Below are positions 1 to 5,559 of a DNA stretch of 12,526 bases, in pieces. Position 1 is the first letter of the stretch; each line of letters begins with the position of its first letter. The notes under the pieces are model-generated. The model made no database searches and was not told the origin of the DNA. It was given only the letters and a program-made list of their open reading frames with translations. The translations under genes were made by a program, and so were the position numbers. Source of the DNA: Bacillota bacterium (GTDB lineage: Bacteria > Bacillota > Clostridia > Christensenellales > SZUA-584). The DNA is taken from the NCBI GenBank assembly GCA_023436525.1, contig JAEZIW010000098.1, forward strand, positions 1 through 12,526, read 5' to 3'.

Positions 1-310
1 TAATTTCCCGATTCGCTTTTGACACCACAAATTTGGCACCCAGCTCTTTAAGCAGCGATGTAATCTCCAGTGATGCCTGAAAATTGTTGCCGATGCAAAC
101 AAAACACATATCAAAATTCCCGACACCGAGTGAACGGAGCAGCTTTTCATCCATACAGTCTCCAATGTGGGCGCGGGTCACATTGTTAAGAAGGGGCCGA
201 ATGCGCTCTTCTTCCTTGTCGACAATCATAACCTCATTGCCGAGATCCGAGAGCTTATTTGCCAGATGCCTGCCAAACCGCCCGATCCCGATAACCAACA
301 TCGTTTTCAT
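1..310 (-). CDS. ktrA: Ktr/Trk potassium uptake regulatory subunit KtrA (partial, C-terminus off the left edge)
   Basis: Cytoplasmic regulatory subunit that binds nucleotide and gates the KtrB potassium channel. About 103 N-terminal residues are visible. They form an RCK_N (TrkA-N) Rossmann domain: strand LVIGIGRFG with G8-x-G10-x-x-G13, an acidic residue ending strand 2 (D31 in VMIVDKEEE), and the later strand FDMCFVCIG. Two in-frame ATGs exist, at 316 and 310. The ribosome binding site GGGAGG abuts the first and lies 6 nt before the second, so 310 is chosen. That binding site overlaps the ktrB stop codon, leaving an 11-nt gap, so the genes are probably translationally coupled. The RCK_C domain would lie outside the window. 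Family assignment is firm; the KtrA rather than TrkA name rests on the adjacent KtrB-type subunit. Confidence 0.9.
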   Translation of the reverse strand, partial: MKTMLVIGIGRFGRHLANKLSDLGNEVMIVDKEEERIRPLLNNVTRAHIGDCMDEKLLRSLGVGNFDMCFVCIGNNFQASLEITSLLKELGAKFVVSKANREI

Positions 311-321
311 TTCCATCCTCC

Positions 322-1668
322 CTAACCAATGATAATCTTTTCTTCGGGGTTCTGCAGATTCGTTTTTCTCTTCATTCTTGCCACAATGGCCATGGCCAGC
401 GTTAAGCTGCCCACGCGGCCGCAATACATTAACAATATGAGTATAATGCGCGACACCGCGCTGAGGTCCCGCGTGATACCCGTGGATAACCCCACTGTGC
501 TGATGGCTGAAATGGCTTCAAAAGCCGCGTCTTTAACATGCAGCCCCTGTGTGGCAATCATCAAAAACACGCCTGTGATTACCAATACAATATAAATGGT
601 GGCACTGCCGTAAGCGCGCCTCAGCGCATCGGTATCGAGCCTTCTGTGAAAAATGTTTATGTCATCCGAATTGCGGATATATGAGATCGTCGCGAGCAAA
701 ATAGCCATTACCGTTGTGGTTTTTATACCGCCGCCGGTAGACCCCGGCGACGCACCGATCATCATCAGCAGCATGGTGAGCGATGTACCGCCCTCTGTCA
801 ACGCGCCCGTATCCACGGTATTAAACCCGGCTGTTCGGGGCGTAACCGATTGGAACAATGAAGCCATGACTTGGCCCGTGGGTGAAAGGCCCGCCAGTGT
901 GTTGTCCTTCTCGAGTGCGTAGAACGCAACCGCACCGCCCACGATCAATACCAGCGTTGCGATCAGTACGATTTTTGTATGCAGCCGGTAGCGCGCGCCG
1001 TGCAGCTTGTGTTCCCAAATATCATCCCAAACAACAAAGCCAAGGCCGCCGATCACGATCAGTGACATTATCGCCAGATTGACCAACACATCGCTTTGAT
1101 ACGGCGTAAGCGACGTGTAGGGGGCGAAGCGCCCCATCAAGTCAAAACCCGCGTTGCAAAAGGCGGAAACGGAATGAAAAATCGCATTGTAGATGCCTGT
1201 GACCACACCCATCTGCGGGCAAAAACGAATGGACAGCAGCACAGCGCCGATGCCCTCAAACAACGCTGCACATATCATCACTCTTTTAACGAGCCTTACG
1301 ATGCCGCCTATCTGGAACGCGCTGACGGATTCGATCAGCATACCGCGCTCCGCCAAACCGATTTTGCGGCGTGTCATCATTAAAAACAGCGAAGCGACTG
1401 TCATAAAACCAAGGCCGCCCACCTGTATCAGGCACAAAACTACCAGCTGCCCAAATAAGTTGAACTGTGTATACGTATCGTAAACCACCAGCCCCGTGAC
1501 ACACGTGGCCGAGGTCGACGTAAACAGCGCATCAACGAAGGGAATAGCCTGTTGTGCGCGGCTCGACAAGGGAAGGCAAAGCAGCAGTGATCCGAGCAGG
1601 ATAATGCCCGCGAAGCCAAGGGCAATGATTTGTATTGAATTGAGTTTAATCGCGCCTAATCGTTTCAA
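322..1668 (-). CDS. ktrB: KtrB/TrkH-family potassium channel subunit
   Basis: Membrane ion-conducting subunit of a Ktr potassium uptake system, 448 residues, the normal KtrB length. The four pore repeats show their selectivity-filter loops in order: CVTGL (56-60), CNAGFD (171-176), RTAGFN (278-283) and TVGLSTG (391-397), each with the expected glycine. SPGSTGGGIKTTT (308-320) matches the flexible intramembrane gating loop of the third repeat, and CGRVGSLTL near the C-terminus is a conserved family block. The start is TTG at 1668. AAGGGG lies 6 nt upstream and spans the end of the preceding gene, whose TAA is at 1672-1674. No ATG is better placed. It sits between a small RCK-like membrane protein and ktrA in a tight minus-strand operon. 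Confidence 0.95.
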   Translation of the reverse strand: MKRLGAIKLNSIQIIALGFAGIILLGSLLLCLPLSSRAQQAIPFVDALFTSTSATCVTGLVVYDTYTQFNLFGQLVVLCLIQVGGLGFMTVASLFLMMTRRKIGLAERGMLIESVSAFQIGGIVRLVKRVMICAALFEGIGAVLLSIRFCPQMGVVTGIYNAIFHSVSAFCNAGFDLMGRFAPYTSLTPYQSDVLVNLAIMSLIVIGGLGFVVWDDIWEHKLHGARYRLHTKIVLIATLVLIVGGAVAFYALEKDNTLAGLSPTGQVMASLFQSVTPRTAGFNTVDTGALTEGGTSLTMLLMMIGASPGSTGGGIKTTTVMAILLATISYIRNSDDINIFHRRLDTDALRRAYGSATIYIVLVITGVFLMIATQGLHVKDAAFEAISAISTVGLSTGITRDLSAVSRIILILLMYCGRVGSLTLAMAIVARMKRKTNLQNPEEKIIIG

Positions 1669-1671
1669 TGG

Positions 1672-2115
1672 TTACCCCTTCAGGTGCATCGAAATTTGCG
1701 CGGCGTTAATTTCACCGCGCAGGATAACAGTTATTTTCGTTTGTTTGAATACATTTTGATAGGTTGTATCATTGCATTTGGCCATTGTATGAATGTCGGG
1801 TTGATTTCTTTTCGCTGAGAGACACGCCAGCAGGTTGTCTTCGTCGCTGCCGGAAAAAGCGCCGAACCAAGAATAGTGCACACCGGCGTTCATTTCCGGT
1901 TCTGCGGCCCAGTCGTTGGTGATTCTTGCATTGTTCAAACACTCGCTGAGTGCTTTCACGGCTTGCTGATCGCCATACAAAAAAATATCCTTGGTGACAA
2001 TGGCATCCGGCTCCTTTGTGAACCCGACCCGGCCAAAGAAACCGTCCAGACGGGACACGGCCACATACCCGATAAGCATAGCTCCGATAACGGCAATGAT
2101 AAGCAGCGCATCCAT
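1672..2115 (-). CDS. Small membrane-anchored protein with a degenerate RCK/TrkA-N-like domain
   Basis: A 147-residue protein, first gene of the ktr operon. One hydrophobic helix at the N-terminus (about residues 3-18, LLIIAVIGAMLIGYVA) should anchor it. The soluble part resembles the second half of an RCK_N domain: FSGSDEDNLLACLSAKR matches the usual strand plus 'GsDEaNl' helix, TMAKCNDTTYQNVF matches 'iArvn.peyeelf', and RGEINAAQISMHL matches the closing 'laA..I' helix. Where KtrA has GxGxxG this protein has IFLYGDQQAVK, so ordinary nucleotide binding is doubtful. Start: ATG at 2115 follows GGGGGGTG by about 6 nt; an upstream in-frame extension to 2160 is possible but lacks a binding site. 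It ends 3 nt before the ktrB start. A weak promoter-like AGTATA (minus TATACT) lies at 2136-2141. Function is inferred only from domain likeness and context. Confidence 0.75.
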   Translation of the reverse strand: MDALLIIAVIGAMLIGYVAVSRLDGFFGRVGFTKEPDAIVTKDIFLYGDQQAVKALSECLNNARITNDWAAEPEMNAGVHYSWFGAFSGSDEDNLLACLSAKRNQPDIHTMAKCNDTTYQNVFKQTKITVILRGEINAAQISMHLKG

Positions 2116-2215
2116 ACGAACACCCCCCATCACTAAGTATACATTCACAGGTATAAACACTGTGCAAACAAAGGGCCCTCGGGTGTTAATTTTGTATAAA
2201 TGCGAAATACGCTAA

Positions 2216-2244
2216 AACGCTGCCGCTTCAAAGGAGGCAGCGTT
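2216..2244 (-). terminator. Hairpin terminator of gntR (weak T tract)
   Basis: A perfect 9-bp inverted repeat, AACGCTGCC (2216-2224) with GGCAGCGTT (2236-2244), with an 11-nt loop. On the minus strand the stem is followed by TTTTAG, so it can stop transcription leaving gntR, whose stop is at 2354, before it enters the ktr operon. The T tract is short, so efficiency is uncertain. The rest of 2160-2353 shows no gene. Confidence 0.5.
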
Positions 2245-2353
2245 AACGTTCGGCTGAAATGTGAGAATTATTGATATCTGAAATAAGCGGCTGTGAATCC
2301 TGCGATAGACAGCTGTTTTGCTGCGCTTTTTCAGGGTGTTTAATGCTGTCTGT

Positions 2354-3058
2354 TTAATAGTATATCGGCTTATCTCCCCGAATCGTGTTTTGCACCGTTT
2401 CTTTAAGGCAGCTGGTCGCGCCCGCAAAATCGCGCTGCTCCAGCTTGGTGCAGAGTGCGTTTGTGTTGTCGTACAGCGATGATATGCCGTAAAGCGCGCA
2501 GAAGCGCAGCCAGAGTGTGCGTGTAATCGACTTGAAAGAGGTGAATATAACCGGCAGCAACGCATTGCCCGAAAACAGAGCCAGCTGATGCTGAAATGCA
2601 AACGCGTGGGAGACGGCTTCGTCGGGTGTTTTGGCCGCACCGATGCCTTCGGTGCTCTCGCGGAGCCGCGCGAGGTCGCTGTCTGTGATGCGTGCGGCGC
2701 ACAGCTCAACGGCAAGCGTATCCAGAGCGATGCGCAGCTCTAAAATGGAACGCACCTCCTCGTGGCGCAGGTTCCCGCCGTTGTATGAGACGATGGCGAA
2801 AAACGTTTCAATTGTGCCGTAGCGGCGGTAGTCGGCCACGAAGTTGCCGACGCGCGGATGGATGTCTACAAACCCTTTGCGCGCCAGCTCCGCAATGCCG
2901 GTGTTAACCACGGCGCGGCTGACCTGCATTGTGGAAGCCAGCTCCCGCTCGGGCGGCAGCTGCGTGCCCACCGGCAAACGCCCCGAAAGTATCATTGATT
3001 CGAGCTCTCTGACAAAAAGCTCCTTCAGCGTTGGCGCGCTCAGCTTGGAAAATTCCAT
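2354..3058 (-). CDS. FadR-subfamily GntR transcriptional regulator
   Basis: DNA-binding regulator of 234 residues. The N-terminal winged helix (about 1-75) shows the GntR pattern: LKELFVRELESMILSGRL, then LPPERELASTMQVSRAVV as the helix-turn-helix, then KGFVDIHPRVGNFVADY as the wing. The rest is an all-helical FCD-type effector domain (EVRSILELRIALDTLAVELC, FQHQLALFSGN). Of the metal-ligand histidines usual in FCD domains only the one in FQHQL is evident. The C-terminal segment reads NTNALCTKLEQRDFAGA where 'H..I..Ai..rD...A' is usual, so it may be a non-metal FCD like FadR. GGAGG lies 10 nt before the ATG. It is divergent from the DUF5692/hyp gene set, and TGGTnnnACCA operators in the shared spacer suggest control of both units. 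The effector cannot be read from sequence. Confidence 0.9.
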   Translation of the reverse strand: MEFSKLSAPTLKELFVRELESMILSGRLPVGTQLPPERELASTMQVSRAVVNTGIAELARKGFVDIHPRVGNFVADYRRYGTIETFFAIVSYNGGNLRHEEVRSILELRIALDTLAVELCAARITDSDLARLRESTEGIGAAKTPDEAVSHAFAFQHQLALFSGNALLPVIFTSFKSITRTLWLRFCALYGISSLYDNTNALCTKLEQRDFAGATSCLKETVQNTIRGDKPIYY

Positions 3059-3090
3059 GTGAATGGGTCCTCCATAATTCAGTCTGTTAC

Positions 3091-3101
3091 TGGTTCAACC
3101 A
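3091..3101. promoter_or_regulatory. Putative FadR-type operator, gntR side
   Basis: Perfect palindrome TGGTTCAACCA, matching the TGGTnnnACCA core known for FadR/PdhR-type GntR proteins. It lies just downstream of the gntR -10 box (3116-3121), about where the first 20 nt of the transcript would be, and so suggests autorepression. Binding by the adjacent regulator is inferred. Confidence 0.6.
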
Positions 3102-3115
3102 TATACCACGTTATT

Positions 3116-3144
3116 ATTCTACCATCATATATAACCAATATCAA
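3116..3144 (-). promoter_or_regulatory. Promoter of gntR
   Basis: On the minus strand, TTGATA (3144-3139), a 17-nt spacer, and TAGAAT (3121-3116). This is a good sigma-70/SigA-type match and would start transcription around 3109, about 50 nt before the gntR ATG. Confidence 0.6.
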
Positions 3145-3155
3145 TAATAGATATT
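3137..3155. promoter_or_regulatory. Inverted repeat over the gntR -35 box
   Basis: AATATC (3137-3142), a 7-nt gap, then GATATT (3150-3155). It overlaps the gntR -35 element, so it could be a second regulator site, but the region is AT-rich and the repeat may be chance. Confidence 0.25.
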
Positions 3156-3189
3156 AGATAAAGCCTATATAAAGCCGAAAAAAACTGCA

Positions 3190-3203
3190 TTGTGTTGACA
3201 CAA
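3190..3203. promoter_or_regulatory. Palindrome over the -35 box of the DUF5692/hyp operon promoter
   Basis: TTGTGT-TG-ACACAA, a perfect 6-bp-arm palindrome that contains the TTGACA -35 element (3195-3200). Its position fits a repressor or activator site. It does not match the TGGTnnnACCA pattern, so it may belong to a different regulator. Confidence 0.4.
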
Positions 3204-3224
3204 CACAAATGACAATGTTAAAAT
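3195..3224 (+). promoter_or_regulatory. Promoter of the DUF5692-hypB gene set
   Basis: Consensus -35 TTGACA (3195-3200), an 18-nt spacer, and -10 TAAAAT (3219-3224). The expected start is near 3231, giving a leader of about 85 nt before the first gene. Confidence 0.7.
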
Positions 3225-3244
3225 ATTATCAATCTACAGCGGCC

Positions 3245-3255
3245 TGGTAGGACCA
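3245..3255. promoter_or_regulatory. Putative FadR-type operator, operon side
   Basis: TGGTAGGACCA, a second TGGTnnnACCA palindrome. It sits about 20 nt past the -10 box of the forward promoter, mirroring the placement of the first copy at gntR. Bound GntR protein here would block transcription of the DUF5692/hyp unit; this is inference. Confidence 0.6.
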
Positions 3256-3315
3256 ATACACATTTTTATTCTTGCACAATCACAAAAGAAATTAAACCGT
3301 AACGGAGGAACGATG

Positions 3316-4299
3316 ATGTTTACATTCAATTTTGCCGAGGGTGCTGATGTGGTTTCAACGCTGCTCGTGTGGCTCTGTGTGTTCTCGGCACTGTTTGCGC
3401 TCAACGAATTGACGCGCCGCTTTAAGGTGATGGGCTTTGCGTTTTTTGTGGTGCTGCCAGCCGTGCTTTCCGTGCTATGGTTCACGGTTTTAAAAGAAAG
3501 CACCTATACCGATTGGTTTCACTTATTGAAGGTGTATTCGTCAACAGCGGGCTGCATCGGTTTTTGGTGTATCCGGCATCTTCACGGCAAGCGGAAGGAC
3601 GGCACCACATGGCGTCTTTCGGATAACCGCATTGCGCTTTGCTTTCCGCCGCTGATACTCGCCATCAACATACTCGAAGCCTGTGCGCGCGACATCGAGG
3701 TGGGCATGAACTACGCGGTGATGGCTCTGGATAAAACGGCCGACTCCCCTGTGATGCTGATGGGCGGGCCGTGGAACTATATGAACGCGATTGCGGGTAT
3801 TTTGAATATCATTACGATTACGGGCTGGTTTGGTATCTGTATTCGCAAAGCAACCAAGAAAGACAACAGCCGCGATATGCTCTGGCCGGATATGCTCTGG
3901 TTCTGGATTGTGGCGTACGACCTTTGGAACTTTGCGTATACCTATAACTGCCTGCCGAACCATTCGTGGTATTGCGGCCTTGCGCTGCTGCTGGCCCCCA
4001 CGCTGTGCGCGTTTACCGTGGGCAAAGGCGCATGGCTTCAGCATAGGGCACAGACGCTGGCCCTGTGGTGTATGTTCGCGCAGACATTCCCGCTGTTTCA
4101 GGATGTGGGGCGTTTCCGTGTGGATTCCACATACAACCCGACGGTCTATTTCATCGTCAGTCTGCTGGCGCTGGCGGCCAATGTGGGCGTGCTGATTTAT
4201 ATGCTGTATAAAATGCGCAAAACGCGCCGCAATCCGTATAAGGCTGAGCTTTATACCGACCTTAAGGAATACAGCGCGATTAAACAGCTGGCTCAGTAA
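3316..4299 (+). CDS. Multi-pass membrane protein, DUF5692-like
   Basis: Integral membrane protein of 327 residues with eight or nine predicted hydrophobic helices, for example LLVWLCVFSALFALNEL, AFFVVLPAVLSVLWFTVL, ALCFPPLILAINILEAC, AIAGILNIITITGWFGICI and VYFIVSLLALAANVGVLIY. A central stretch is rich in aromatic and acidic residues (PDMLWFWIVAYDLWNFAY) and the C-terminal tail is basic. The overall pattern resembles the DUF5692 family of Clostridia; this label is from memory and not certain. No transport or catalytic motif is recognised. Two adjacent ATGs (3313, 3316) exist; GGAGG at 3304-3308 is 4 and 7 nt away respectively, so 3316 is preferred. It is the first gene after the regulated promoter and lies 18 nt before hypB, so it could be a metal or metabolite transporter or a membrane partner for the redox protein. 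That role is inference. Confidence 0.8.
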   Translation: MFTFNFAEGADVVSTLLVWLCVFSALFALNELTRRFKVMGFAFFVVLPAVLSVLWFTVLKESTYTDWFHLLKVYSSTAGCIGFWCIRHLHGKRKDGTTWRLSDNRIALCFPPLILAINILEACARDIEVGMNYAVMALDKTADSPVMLMGGPWNYMNAIAGILNIITITGWFGICIRKATKKDNSRDMLWPDMLWFWIVAYDLWNFAYTYNCLPNHSWYCGLALLLAPTLCAFTVGKGAWLQHRAQTLALWCMFAQTFPLFQDVGRFRVDSTYNPTVYFIVSLLALAANVGVLIYMLYKMRKTRRNPYKAELYTDLKEYSAIKQLAQ

Positions 4300-4317
4300 A
4301 CGAAAGGATATTGATAT

Positions 4318-4989
4318 ATGGATGAGTTTCGCATACTTGAGATTAAGCAAAGCGTGTTCGATAATAACGACCGCGAGGCGGAGCAGCTGCGCGGCGAGCT
4401 GAAACAACAGGGCGTGTTTCTGCTGAATCTGATGTCGTCGCCCGGGGCAGGCAAAACAACCACGCTGCGCGGTACCATCGGGCTGCTGAAAGATGAGCTG
4501 AAGATCGGCGTGATGGAAGCGGATATCGATTCGGACGTGGACGCGCGGGCAATACAAGAGACGGGCGTGAAGGTGATTCAGCTGCATACGGGCGGTATGT
4601 GTCATTTGGATGCGGGCATGACGCGGCAGGGGCTTAACGGCCTCGGCACAGACGGCCTTGATCTTGCGATACTCGAAAACGTCGGCAACCTCGTTTGCCC
4701 GGCCGAGTTTGATACGGGTGCCGTGAAGAACGCGATGATACTCTCGGTGCCGGAGGGAGACGACAAGCCTCTCAAATACCCGCTGATGTTCACCATCTGC
4801 GATGTGGTGCTGGTTAACAAGATCGATGTGCTGCCGTATTTCGATTTTGATATCGAAGCGGTGCGCGAGCGGGTGAAAAAGCTGAACCCGAACGCAACGG
4901 TGATTCCGATTAGTGCGCGAACCGGGGAAGGGCTGGAGGAATGGGCGCAGTGGCTGCGCGGTGAAGTGCTGGCGTGGCAAACACGCTGA
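4318..4989 (+). CDS. hypB: Nickel-insertion GTPase HypB
   Basis: Cytoplasmic SIMIBI-class GTPase that works with HypA to deliver nickel to a metalloenzyme, classically [NiFe]-hydrogenase. It has 223 residues. The P-loop is SSPGAGKTT (40-48), the NKID guanine motif is at 167-170, and SAR is at 199-201. The G-domain metal site is complete: C95-H96 in GGMCHLDA and C127 in NLVCPAEFD. The N-terminus has no histidine-rich nickel-storage stretch and no N-terminal CxxCGC motif, so it is the minimal form. AAAGGA at 4302-4307 precedes the ATG. It follows the membrane gene by 18 nt. hypA is 3.3 kb downstream rather than adjacent, and no hydrogenase, urease or hypCDEF gene is in view, so its client is unknown. 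Confidence 0.95.
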   Translation: MDEFRILEIKQSVFDNNDREAEQLRGELKQQGVFLLNLMSSPGAGKTTTLRGTIGLLKDELKIGVMEADIDSDVDARAIQETGVKVIQLHTGGMCHLDAGMTRQGLNGLGTDGLDLAILENVGNLVCPAEFDTGAVKNAMILSVPEGDDKPLKYPLMFTICDVVLVNKIDVLPYFDFDIEAVRERVKKLNPNATVIPISARTGEGLEEWAQWLRGEVLAWQTR

Positions 4990-5083
4990 GACGGAGCGTG
5001 CCATAACGCACAGAAAAAGGACGGCTATTGTTATTGAGACTGCTGATATTCCTTTATAACATGGCTAACAAAGTCACTCTTTC

Positions 5084-5195
5084 TGTCATCCAGTCCACTG
5101 CGCAGTGGATGCAAATCCCATGACATAAGGAATTTGCATGGGATGAAGTTTGCGGCTTATGCCGCACCGCCTCATAATAAAGTGATAGCATGACA
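5084..5195. repeat. MITE-like palindromic element, copy A
   Basis: About 112 bp bounded by TGTCAT and ATGACA (inverted). Inside are the perfect palindrome TCCACTGCGCAGTGGA, the inverted pair ATCCCATG/CATGGGAT, and the hairpin TGCGGC-TTAT-GCCGCA. Its left flank AAAGTCACT (5070-5078) recurs at copy B, and the first ~37 bp align with copy B. No coding capacity is seen. Confidence 0.5.
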
Positions 5196-5260
5196 CCGTA
5201 GGGCTTCATGATCAAATGAAATGAAGGTAAGTGCCATTTCTATGGAAAGTCACTAGTTTC

Positions 5261-5359
5261 GGTCATCCTATCCACTGCGTAGTGAGGAGCGAGCAACGAT
5301 TACGAAGTGGACCAGGATCTGGACAGATTCTTCACCCGCGCAGCGGGTTCAGAATGACC
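5261..5359. repeat. MITE-like palindromic element, copy B
   Basis: About 99 bp with terminal inverted repeats GGTCAT (5261-5266) and ATGACC (5354-5359). It shares GTCATCC and TCCACTGCG with copy A and has the same left flank, AAAGTCACT (5246-5254). Near its right end is a strong hairpin, ATTCT..ACCCGC-GCA-GCGGGT..AGAAT. The pattern resembles dispersed intergenic repeats of the 'GTCATTCTGA...GAAGAATC' kind known in many bacteria. Confidence 0.55.
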
Positions 5360-5460
5360 ACTTATGATAATATTTTCGTTTGTTGTGATATGGGATAGGA
5401 ATATCCGCAAAGCACATTCAATTTGGTCAATAGCCATTGCTTAATCGATAAGATCAGAAT

Positions 5461-5489
5461 TTGGATTTGTTGGCACATCGGCTTTAAAT
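5461..5489 (+). promoter_or_regulatory. Possible promoter of the oxidoreductase-hypA unit
   Basis: TTGGAT (5461-5466), a 17-nt spacer, and TTAAAT (5484-5489). The match is modest. If used, transcription would begin near 5496, which supports the ATG at 5560 over the one at 5488. Confidence 0.3.
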
Positions 5490-5559
5490 GGCTTTAAGCA
5501 CAACGCAGACGAAAAAGATACGATTGATTCTTACAACGATACAAGGAGGGCTGGTCAGC

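Larger units (their letters stand above)
4990..5559 (+). other. 570-bp non-coding gap holding two MITE-like elements and a possible promoter
   Basis: No convincing gene lies here. The left half holds two palindrome-rich elements (5084-5195 and 5261-5359) linked by a spacer with a small hairpin, CTTCAT/ATGAAG. The right half has an imperfect hairpin GGATA-GGAA-TATCC and a weak promoter, then the ribosome binding site of the oxidoreductase. No strong terminator follows hypB, so readthrough into the next gene is possible. Confidence 0.7.

Noticed and set aside
2136..2167. Promoter for the ktr operon (TATACT with TTGCAC upstream)
   Set aside because: The spacer is 20 nt, too long for a standard promoter; kept only as a remark in the gene entry.
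3541..5004. Long 487-residue open frame on the minus strand opposite the DUF5692-like gene and hypB
   Set aside because: It is antisense to two well-supported genes, has no recognisable domain, and its His/Arg/Gln-rich composition is typical of a shadow frame in DNA with GC-rich third codon positions.
4990..5015. Hairpin after hypB (GTGC/GCAC) as a terminator
   Set aside because: The stem is only about 4-5 bp and no T tract follows.
5310..5330. GGACAG stretch considered as a nickel/cobalt riboswitch core
   Set aside because: The other conserved NiCo elements and a four-way junction are absent, and the stretch lies inside repeat copy B.
5488..5559. Upstream in-frame ATG adding 24 residues to the oxidoreductase
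   Set aside because: No ribosome binding site, overlaps the candidate -10 box, while the ATG at 5560 has GGAGG at good distance.
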